Below are positions 7,422 to 12,385 of a stretch of 12,385 nucleotides of DNA, in pieces. Every line of letters starts with the position of its first letter. The stretch's first letter is position 1. The position numbers and the translations under genes are program-made. The stretch is from an uncultured Campylobacter sp. (GTDB lineage: Bacteria > Campylobacterota > Campylobacteria > Campylobacterales > Campylobacteraceae), in assembly GCF_938045465.1 (NCBI RefSeq), contig NZ_CALIBF010000130.1, forward strand, positions 1 to 12,385, given 5' to 3'. The notes under the pieces were generated by a model, which saw only the letters and a program-made list of their open reading frames with translations, ran no database searches and was not told the DNA's origin.

Positions 7422-7427
7422 ATTTTA
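7422..7427 (-). promoter_or_regulatory. Probable extended -10 promoter of recA
   Basis: TAAAAT on the minus strand preceded by TGG, an extended -10 of the TGnTAAAAT kind, with an A/T-rich upstream region. Transcription would start at about 7415, giving a short leader of about 20 bases before the chosen recA ATG with its AAGGA. This also places the upstream in-frame ATG (7418) outside the transcript. Confidence 0.6.
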
Positions 7428-7618
7428 CCAAATTTGAAATGAATTTTTGATTATTCGCCCAAATTCGGCGCGGTATCGGAATTTGAAATTTTTAAGGAGC
7501 GCAAAAAGTTCTGCAGGGCGAGCGGAGGGCATTAAATTTAGCCTTTTAAACGGGCCCTGTTTTTCACGTTTTTCTTTAGAAATTCCGCATTTTTATGAGG
7601 GCTGTAGCAAAATTTCAC

Positions 7619-7624
7619 TATAAT
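7619..7624 (+). promoter_or_regulatory. -10 box of mqnD
   Basis: A perfect TATAAT, 51 bases before the TTG start codon and the only consensus box in the recA-mqnD divergent gap. The upstream region is T-rich, as in Campylobacter sigma-70 promoters, and no -35 box is obvious. It is followed by AAGGA before the start codon. Confidence 0.65.
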
Positions 7625-7675
7625 TTCGCAATTTAGCCGCGCGCGAAATTTAAAGCGGAGCAAAAAGGATAAAAT

Positions 7676-8572
7676 TTGAAGATTTTTAAGCATATAAACG
7701 TCGCTCACTCGCCCGACGCCGACGATATTTTTATGTATAAGGCGATTGATTTTGGCTGGGTGAGCTCGAAAAATCTAAAGCTTAGCGCCACCGCGCTTGA
7801 TATCCAGAGCCTAAACGACGAGGCGCTAAAGGGCACCTATGAGGCCACGGCGATCAGCTTCGCGCTGTATCCGCTCATCTGCGACGAATACGCGCTTTTG
7901 CGCACGGCAGTGAGCTTTGGCGAGGGCTACGGACCAAAACTAGTCAAGAAAAAGGGTGCGGTTTTAAAGCGAAATTTCAAAGTCGCGCTAAGCGGCAAAC
8001 ACACTACAAACGCCCTGCTTTTTCGCATGGCATACCCGCAGGCGCGCGTGATTTATAAAAATTTCCTAGAGATCGAGGGCGCGGTCTTAAGCGGCGAAGT
8101 GGACGCAGGCGTGCTGATACACGAGAGTATTTTGGACTTTTCGGACGAGCTTTGCGTGGAGCGCGAGATCTGGGATATCTGGAGCGAGCTAGCGGGCGAA
8201 AATCTGCCGCTGCCGCTAGGCGGTATGGCGCTTCGCCGCAGCCTACCGATAACGGACGCCATCGAGTGCGAGCGCGTGCTAACGGAAGGCGTGCGCATCG
8301 CCACCGCGCATAAGCCGCTTTTATCGCACATGCTTCTCGAGCGAAACCTCATCCGCGTGGACGACGCAAAGCTCGAAAAATATCTGAGCCTTTATGCCAA
8401 CGAAGCCTCGATCGAGCTTTCGGGGGCGCAGATAAAGGCGGTAGATAGGCTATTTGAGCTTGGTTACGAGCGCGGATTTTACCCTGCGCCGCTTAGTGCG
8501 CAGGAGAATTTTATCCCGCGCGAATATAACGAGATCCGTTTTGCGGACTGCGGCGGGCAAAACCCGATGTAG
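7676..8572 (+). CDS. mqnD: 1,4-dihydroxy-6-naphthoate synthase MqnD (futalosine menaquinone pathway)
   Basis: 298 residues; a periplasmic-binding-protein-like fold enzyme acting in the cytoplasm. MqnD turns cyclic de-hypoxanthinylfutalosine into 1,4-dihydroxy-6-naphthoate for menaquinone, the respiratory quinone of Campylobacter. Seen: N-terminal HSPDADDIFMYKAI (11-24; the family's SPD/PND-D-x-F-x-x-x-A element), SGKHTTNALLF (106-116; the PGxxTTA element), GEVDAGVLIHES (140-151) with His 149 at the position of the proposed catalytic histidine, and LPLPLGG (177-183). The related MqnA lacks this set, so MqnD is favoured. The start is TTG at 7676 with AAGGA 6 bases upstream; the first internal ATG would remove the conserved HSPDADD motif. 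It is divergent from recA, with its own TATAAT box. No other mqn gene is in the window. Confidence 0.88.
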   Translation: MKIFKHINVAHSPDADDIFMYKAIDFGWVSSKNLKLSATALDIQSLNDEALKGTYEATAISFALYPLICDEYALLRTAVSFGEGYGPKLVKKKGAVLKRNFKVALSGKHTTNALLFRMAYPQARVIYKNFLEIEGAVLSGEVDAGVLIHESILDFSDELCVEREIWDIWSELAGENLPLPLGGMALRRSLPITDAIECERVLTEGVRIATAHKPLLSHMLLERNLIRVDDAKLEKYLSLYANEASIELSGAQIKAVDRLFELGYERGFYPAPLSAQENFIPREYNEIRFADCGGQNPM

Positions 8573-8700
8573 GGCCGAGCGAGGTTAAAATTTAGCTGAA
8601 ATTTGAGCCTTGCTTCGGCTGATTTTGCTCGGAACACGCCCCTTCGTTTCGGCTAAATTTCTAGGCGTTAAGGGTTTGTGCCTCGGCGAAAATTTTACTT

Positions 8701-8753
8701 CGGCGTAAGGGCAGACGCGAGGTAGAATTTACCCCGCGTTCTTGCCCTTGCCG
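8701..8753. other. Large imperfect hairpin between mqnD and murB
   Basis: Stem parts are CGGC/GCCG (8701-8704 with 8750-8753, beside a 2-base bulge), AAGGGCA/TGCCCTT (8707-8713 with 8743-8749) and a 10-base arm at 8715-8724 pairing with 8730-8739 with one mismatch, around the loop GAATT. That is about 20 base pairs. No T run follows on either strand close enough for a standard intrinsic terminator. It is a candidate for a structured RNA or a bidirectional transcript-end element. Confidence 0.5.
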
Positions 8754-8770
8754 CGGCGGTTCTGCGCCGC
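8753..8770. other. GC-rich hairpin beside the large hairpin
   Basis: GCGGCG (8753-8758) and CGCCGC (8765-8770) pair perfectly around a 6-base loop. It is followed on the plus strand by AGCTTTTGG, a short T run, so it is a weak candidate for a terminator of plus-strand transcription about 190 bases after mqnD. Confidence 0.35.
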
Positions 8771-8985
8771 AGCTTTTGGAATTTAGCCGCGCAGCATGGC
8801 GGGTTTAAAATTTAGCGCAAATTTAACGCCGAGTTTGCTGCGGATTTTGCCGCCGAGCGCGTCAATTAACCGCGTGGCGCAGAGCGATTCGTCGCAGTAC
8901 GATAGCGGTTGCGCTTTTAAATTCGGTGCTACGCGGCGATGAAATTTTACGGCACGCCGGCAGATCGCGCGGCTGTATTTTGTAC

Positions 8986-9005
8986 CGCAGAGTGCGAGCT
9001 CTGCG
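8986..9005. other. 7-base-pair hairpin
   Basis: CGCAGAG (8986-8992) and CTCTGCG (8999-9005) are perfect inverted repeats with a 6-base spacer, centred in the gene-free stretch before murB. No neighbouring signal explains it. Confidence 0.35.
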
Positions 9006-9086
9006 CACACGATGTATCGCGCAGCCCAAATACACTGGCGAGATAAATTTAATCGCGGCGCTAAATTTTGAAATAGCGTTTGCGTC

Positions 9087-9146
9087 TCACACTACGCGGT
9101 GGTATCGCTAAATTTTAAAACGATGCGCGGCGAGCGACGAGTGTGA
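9087..9146 (+). promoter_or_regulatory. Nested inverted repeat in the murB leader region
   Basis: TCACACT (9087-9093) pairs with AGTGTGA (9140-9146); inside it CGCG (9095-9098) can pair with CGCG (9126-9129) and ATCG (9104-9107) with CGAT (9121-9124). The structure ends about 30 bases before the murB start codon. It could be a leader hairpin affecting expression, but the inner pairings are short. Confidence 0.3.
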
Positions 9147-9177
9147 AATTTAGAAATGAAATTTAAAAGGCAAAATT

Positions 9178-9969
9178 TTGAAAACAAGGCAGATAGATTT
9201 TAGCAAATACACCTCCGTGCGCATCGGTGGGAGTTTCGCGGTGCAAATTTTAAAAGACGAGGCCGATTTTACGGAGTTTGAGAGCATAGCGGGGGGCGCG
9301 ATCATCGGCGGCGGCAATAATCTGCTCATCTCGCCCGCGCCGCCGCACCTTGCGATGCTAAGCGAGGAGTTCGACCGCATAAGCCTAAGCGGAGACGTCC
9401 TTAGCATCGGGGCTGCGACGAAGTCGGGCAAAATTTACAACTTCGCCAAAAAGCAGGGCCTCGGCGGCTTTGAGTTTTTGCGAAACATCCCGGGCACGCT
9501 CGGCGGACTAATCAAAATGAACGCGGGGCTCGCCGGCGCTAGCATCAGCGATAGCCTGCTTGCCGTGCGCCTAACGCGCGGCTGGGTGGAGCGCGAGCGG
9601 ATAAGCTTCGGCTACCGAAGAAGCGGGATCGAGGAGCCGATTTTGGGCGCCGAGTTTAAAATTTCACGCGGCTTTGATGCCGAACTCGCCGCGGATTTCG
9701 CCGCCAAGCGCACCAACCAGCCAAAGGGAGCTAGCTTTGGAAGCTGCTTTAAAAACCCGCCGAATGACGCCGCGGGCAGGCTGATCGAAGCGGTGGGATT
9801 AAAAGGCCACGCGATCGGCGGCGCGAAATTTAGCGAGCAGCACGCCAATTTCATCATAAATTTCGGCGGTGCGAGCTTTGAGGATGTGATTGCGCTCATA
9901 AATTTAGCGCAAAGCCGCGTTTTTGAGGAATTCGGTATCGAACTGGAAACCGAGGTCGTGGTGCTATAA
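9178..9969 (+). CDS. murB: UDP-N-acetylenolpyruvoylglucosamine reductase
   Basis: FAD-dependent enzyme that reduces UDP-GlcNAc-enolpyruvate with NADPH to UDP-MurNAc, the second step of peptidoglycan precursor synthesis, in the cytoplasm. 263 residues, the short form usual in epsilonproteobacteria. Seen: TSVRIGG (12-18) and IIGGGNNLLIS (42-52) of the FAD-binding part, LRNIPGTLGG (101-110) with MNAG, FGYRRS (144-149) with the conserved Tyr-Arg, SFGSCFKNP (186-194) with the catalytic proton-donor Ser 189, AGLIE-like AGRLIEAVGLKG (199-210), GGAKFSEQHANFIIN (214-228) and a C-terminal ETEVVV with the active-site Glu 259. The start is TTG at 9178 with AAAAGG 7 bases upstream. An ATG at 9156 is in another frame and opens only 15 codons. 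It stands alone, about 600 bases after mqnD. Confidence 0.96.
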   Translation: MKTRQIDFSKYTSVRIGGSFAVQILKDEADFTEFESIAGGAIIGGGNNLLISPAPPHLAMLSEEFDRISLSGDVLSIGAATKSGKIYNFAKKQGLGGFEFLRNIPGTLGGLIKMNAGLAGASISDSLLAVRLTRGWVERERISFGYRRSGIEEPILGAEFKISRGFDAELAADFAAKRTNQPKGASFGSCFKNPPNDAAGRLIEAVGLKGHAIGGAKFSEQHANFIINFGGASFEDVIALINLAQSRVFEEFGIELETEVVVL

Positions 9970-10318
9970 AAGGAAATTCGTATATTTTGCCCCGACTAAA
10001 CTTACTCGGTTGTCCATTCCGTCTTTTTTGCACTGGATTTTTTTATGCTTTGAAATTTTAAAATACCGACGAAATCGTCAAATTTAAAAGCGCTCAATAC
10101 GGTGCGCCGGCGATACTAACTGCTGTTTCATCGCTTAAAATAGTCGCTACAAAAATAGTCCGCAAAAACAATCAATTTTATCCCGTTTATCTCGCCATGA
10201 AAAACAGTTGTTGAATTTTACGCGCCAAACCTGTAAAGTTTTGTCAGAAGTCAAAGTGAGAAAAAATTTGCGACCGTCTAAATCGGTGTTCAGTAACCGT
10301 CTAAGCGGGTAAGCAAAT
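9970..10318. other. Gene-free stretch between convergent murB and membrane-protein gene
   Basis: About 350 bases, visibly richer in A/T than its flanks. I see no gene with a start codon and ribosome binding site. On the minus strand one frame stays open for about 63 codons (roughly 10147-10338) but has no start codon; it may be a gene remnant or chance. T-rich runs follow murB (around 10023-10030 and 10039-10046) without a strong stem, so transcript ends are unclear. A pair of 9-base direct repeats lies near its right end. Confidence 0.5.
10273..10304. repeat. Two ACCGTCTAA direct repeats, 23 bases apart
   Basis: ACCGTCTAA occurs at 10273-10281 and 10296-10304. Each copy is followed by a partly complementary tail (ATCGGT and GCGGGT), so each can form a small hairpin of the ACCG...CGGT kind. 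Spacing of 23 bases is about two helical turns. This could be a tandem binding site or a weak transcript-end element after the minus-strand gene that stops at 10319. Confidence 0.35.
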
Positions 10319-10771
10319 TTAGTCCAGATAGTAGCCCGCTAAAGCCGCGACTGCGACGATGAGAGTAAGCGCGGCCGTTAATTTATATAGCCGCAAAGCT
10401 CCGGCGCAGCGACTTTTCATATCGCGGATTTTAGGCGGCTTGCTAGCTAAATTTAGCTCCGCAAGCGCCGCGTCAAATTTGCCGTAATCAAGCCTTCCTT
10501 CTGCAAAATCTCTAAAAATCAGCGTATCGAAATGCAGCCTAATGTGCAGATAAAATAGAGCCGTAAAAGCTGCTAAAAAGCCCGTAATGACGGCAAAATG
10601 CGTAAAAATAGTAAGACAGACGGCAAGCTGAAGTAAATTTAACAAAAAAAACAGCCTGTGCGTCGCTAAAAATCTAGCCGTAACCAGCGCCAAGGCTCTA
10701 TCGTCCGTACTTTGGCGGCATTCCCGCTCCCCGCCTTGCGCCGATTTTTCGTTTTGCTCCGCATTCGTCAT
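10319..10771 (-). CDS. Small membrane protein of unknown function beside the PAP2 phosphatase
   Basis: 150 residues from the start chosen here. I do not recognise the family. Residues 1-35 are polar and acidic (MTNAEQNEKS...). Residues about 39-78 are hydrophobic and could form two close membrane helices; 79-128 are a soluble part beginning HIRLHFDTLIF with a charged DFAEGRLDYGKFDAALAEL stretch; 129-148 are a third helix, then YYLD at the end. The frame extends to an ATG at 10819 (166 residues), but AGGAGG lies 4 bases before the ATG at 10771, which I therefore choose. It is on the same strand as the PAP2-phosphatase gene, 192 bases downstream, so it may share its transcript and act on the same membrane lipid. 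The function is not known from sequence. Confidence 0.72.
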   Translation of the reverse strand: MTNAEQNEKSAQGGERECRQSTDDRALALVTARFLATHRLFFLLNLLQLAVCLTIFTHFAVITGFLAAFTALFYLHIRLHFDTLIFRDFAEGRLDYGKFDAALAELNLASKPPKIRDMKSRCAGALRLYKLTAALTLIVAVAALAGYYLD

Positions 10772-10867
10772 TTTCCCTCCTCTTTTTGGGTGTTTGCCTT
10801 TGGTTAAATTCCCGTTCATTTTCGCCGAGAATTTTGCAATGCCGCTTGTTTTTTGTCCGCAAATTTT

Positions 10868-10904
10868 TAAATTTGATCCCTCAAACCGGACTTGATCAAA
10901 TTTA
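10868..10904. promoter_or_regulatory. 11-base perfect inverted repeat between the two membrane genes
   Basis: TAAATTTGATC (10868-10878) and GATCAAATTTA (10894-10904) are exact reverse complements with a 15-base spacer. The element lies about 60 bases after the phosphatase stop and about 95 bases before the small membrane-protein start. It could be an operator for the downstream gene or an AT-rich transcript-end hairpin; the A rather than T tail on the minus strand argues against a standard terminator. Confidence 0.45.
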
Positions 10905-10963
10905 GCCTGCGCCTATTTCGCGCTTAAATTTGCCGCACTTGCTTTTGCGAATTTAGCTGGTCT

Positions 10964-12385
10964 TTACTCCGCTTTCGAATTTACGCGGGCTTCTGCGGCT
11001 AGCCGCGCTATCCGATCGCGCAGCGAGCTAGCGACTGCGATCTTTTCGCGGCGAGATTTTAGCAAATTTAGCGCCTCGTCAAAGCCTAGTCTCGCGTAAA
11101 TCACCAGCCAAGCAAGCAGCACCGACGCGCTCCTACCGTAGCCCAGCGCGCAGCACACTAGCACCTTTTTATCGTTTGCTTCGGCGGCTCGTTCGTTTGA
11201 GTCCGTGAGAATTTGCCCTGTCTCGGCGATCTTGCTTTCGTTTGCCGAGCCGCGCGTTTGCAAATTTACCCGCGGGCTCGCTTGCTCGTGAAATTTAAAA
11301 TCTCGCCCGTGCGCGCAGCCTGCCTTGGCGCTAAAATTTGATCCTATCTCCGCCGCCCTTTGCTGCAAATTTTCGCCGCCGCAAAGAGTCGTTTTTACGA
11401 GCTGATCGAGTTCGTCCGCGCCGCGTTTTAGCTCGTCCGCGCTCGGCGTTATCATATCTAGCATAGGTAGGCTCGCATAAATTTGCGCGCCACCAGGCCG
11501 CTCAAACTCGGCCGCACAGTCCAGCACCGCGTCAAATTTGCCCGCCTGCTTAACCGAGCCTAGATACAGCCCGGGTAAAATCTCGTCTGAAAGCCGGCGT
11601 CCGCGCAGCCAAAAAAGCGCATTTAACCGCGCTACGCAAAGATAGGGGAAAAGTAAAGCTTTAGCCGTGGCGGCGTGACGGCCTTGCCCGTTTTTAGCAA
11701 AAACTCCCGCGCCTAAAAACGCATAACCGCAAGCAACCAGCGCGAAACTAAAGCTCGCCCACGATAGCCACAGCATCCACGCGCCCCAAATTTTAGCTCC
11801 CAAAATCGCCCCAAAAAGCGTCAAAAACGCAAGCCCTAGATATAGCGCCGCCCATTTGTAGCGAGCGGCCTCCCTAGCCATGGCAAATCTAAGCGGCGCG
11901 CCCTCTGGCGGACGAATCAGAAGCACGAGGCATCCCGCAGCCATCCCCGTCGGAATGTCGATAAAATGGTGCTGATACGTGGTCAGCACGCTAAGGCCGA
12001 TGAGCGCAAACCACGCGACAAGCGCCGCCTTGAGCCAAACCGCGCGCGCCTTGCGAAGGTAAAATGCGCCCACCACGACGCAAAGTATGATGTGTAGCGA
12101 CGGAGCTTGATTAAACGGGAGGTCAAAGGCGGCGAGGCTTGAGAACAAAAAGCCGCTAAGGCCCGAAACCGCGGGCTTCTCCCACGACATTTGCAGAGGA
12201 AAAGCGATAAAAAACAGCGTCGCGATCATCTGCGCGGCTAGCAGCTGCGTAACGTAGCGCGCGAGCTCCCTAGCGTCACGGCAGAGGAAAAATTCAAGAG
12301 CGTAGAGTAAATTTAGCGACCAGTACGGCACGATACTCCACGCCCAAAACGGCAGTGCGCGCTCCCACGCGAAATAAATCTCGGG
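10964..12385 (-). CDS. PAP2-dual-specificity phosphatase fusion, YnbD-like (5' end outside window)
   Basis: The frame stays open to the right edge, so the N-terminus is missing; about 473 residues are visible, counted from the edge. Residues 1-225 are a multi-helix membrane domain of the PAP2 type: an ERALPFWAWSIVPYWS start, PSLH (95-98; motif 2) and YQHHFID (137-143; His 139 and Asp 143 of motif 3). PAP2 enzymes remove phosphate from lipids such as phosphatidate or undecaprenyl-PP. Residues about 260-465 are a cytoplasmic cysteine phosphatase domain: YLGSVKQAGKFDAVLD, probable general acid Asp 310, and the P-loop C-A-L-G-Y-G-R-S (Cys 412, Arg 418). The residue before the nucleophile, usually His, is Cys. 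A low-complexity insertion of about 70 residues (336-404) precedes the P-loop. The layout matches E. coli YnbD; the substrate is unknown. A GTG at 12331 is internal, not the start. Confidence 0.85.
   Translation of the reverse strand, partial: PEIYFAWERALPFWAWSIVPYWSLNLLYALEFFLCRDARELARYVTQLLAAQMIATLFFIAFPLQMSWEKPAVSGLSGFLFSSLAAFDLPFNQAPSLHIILCVVVGAFYLRKARAVWLKAALVAWFALIGLSVLTTYQHHFIDIPTGMAAGCLVLLIRPPEGAPLRFAMAREAARYKWAALYLGLAFLTLFGAILGAKIWGAWMLWLSWASFSFALVACGYAFLGAGVFAKNGQGRHAATAKALLFPYLCVARLNALFWLRGRRLSDEILPGLYLGSVKQAGKFDAVLDCAAEFERPGGAQIYASLPMLDMITPSADELKRGADELDQLVKTTLCGGENLQQRAAEIGSNFSAKAGCAHGRDFKFHEQASPRVNLQTRGSANESKIAETGQILTDSNERAAEANDKKVLVCCALGYGRSASVLLAWLVIYARLGFDEALNLLKSRREKIAVASSLRDRIARLAAEARVNSKAE
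11174..11380 (-). other. Low-complexity insertion in the phosphatase domain
   Basis: This stretch encodes about 69 polar, low-complexity residues between the helix DELDQLVKTTL and the P-loop strand KKVLVCC. In the dual-specificity family these elements are normally joined by a short turn. The inserted DNA carries at least four AAATTT words, so its composition resembles the intergenic DNA of this window more than a folded domain. The frame is intact and all catalytic residues remain. Confidence 0.55.

Larger units (their letters stand above)
8573..9177. other. Gene-free, hairpin-rich stretch between mqnD and murB
   Basis: About 600 bases with no credible gene. The longest frame (about 75 codons, minus strand, 8783-9010) is rich in Arg/Cys/Leu, resembles no family I know and lacks a ribosome binding site. 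The stretch contains an unusually large imperfect hairpin (8701-8753), a GC-rich hairpin directly after it (8753-8770), a 7-base hairpin (8986-9005), a nested inverted repeat just before murB (9087-9146), several AAATTT words and three degenerate phrases of the type YTCGGCKRAWWTT. It may contain a small RNA, the mqnD transcript end and the murB leader. Confidence 0.55.

Noticed and set aside
8783..9010. 75-codon minus-strand frame between mqnD and murB
   Set aside because: Its composition is unlike a protein (Arg/Cys-rich), it has no ribosome binding site and no family resemblance, and it overlaps hairpins.
8926..9111. 61-codon plus-strand frame between mqnD and murB
   Set aside because: It is an Arg-rich chance frame across the same hairpin-rich DNA, with no ribosome binding site.
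10772..10819. 16 extra N-terminal residues of the small membrane protein
   Set aside because: The added stretch encodes the purine-rich ribosome binding site of the downstream ATG (AGGAGG), which is the better start.
1..12385. CRISPR array, insertion sequence, tRNA or phage att site
   Set aside because: No regularly spaced identical repeats, transposase-like frame, terminal inverted repeats, tRNA arms or integrase were found.

Overview
The window looks like chromosomal DNA from an epsilonproteobacterium, most likely a Campylobacter of the higher-GC group (the C. gracilis / C. rectus / C. showae / C. concisus type). Three things support this. The adjacent order recA-eno-FtsB-like-AMIN protein is the one known from C. 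jejuni (Cj1673c to Cj1670c). The proteins read as Campylobacter versions, for example the futalosine-pathway MqnD and the short MurB. The DNA is saturated with the word AAATTT although the overall GC is moderate. There is no mobile element, phage gene, CRISPR array, rRNA or tRNA that I can see.

Left part, all on the minus strand. The 5' part of hemD (uroporphyrinogen-III synthase) runs off the left edge. About 500 bases without a gene separate it from argH (last step of arginine synthesis). Next comes a tight block transcribed from the middle of the window leftward: recA, eno, an FtsB/DivIC-like septum protein, a periplasmic AMIN-domain protein and a nitroreductase. Its junctions are 4-base stop/start overlaps, a 1-base gap and a 9-base gap, so one transcript from a promoter just upstream of recA is likely. 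The block joins recombination, glycolysis and envelope/division functions.

Middle part, plus strand. mqnD (menaquinone by the futalosine route) is divergent from recA and has a clear TATAAT box. About 600 bases without a gene, rich in inverted repeats, lead to murB (peptidoglycan precursor synthesis). Both genes start with TTG behind a good ribosome binding site.

Right part, minus strand. A small three-helix membrane protein lies downstream of a PAP2-dual-specificity phosphatase fusion protein (YnbD-like), whose 5' end lies beyond the right edge. The pair probably works on phospholipid or isoprenoid phosphates in the inner membrane.

Most genes are ordinary housekeeping genes. The less ordinary points are: the extreme AAATTT density and its match to the RAATTY methylation motif of Campylobacter natural transformation; eight Campylobacter-type N-glycosylation sequons in the AMIN protein; a long acidic cytoplasmic tail on the FtsB-like protein; an approximately 70-residue low-complexity insertion just before the phosphatase P-loop; and several intergenic hairpins and short repeat families.
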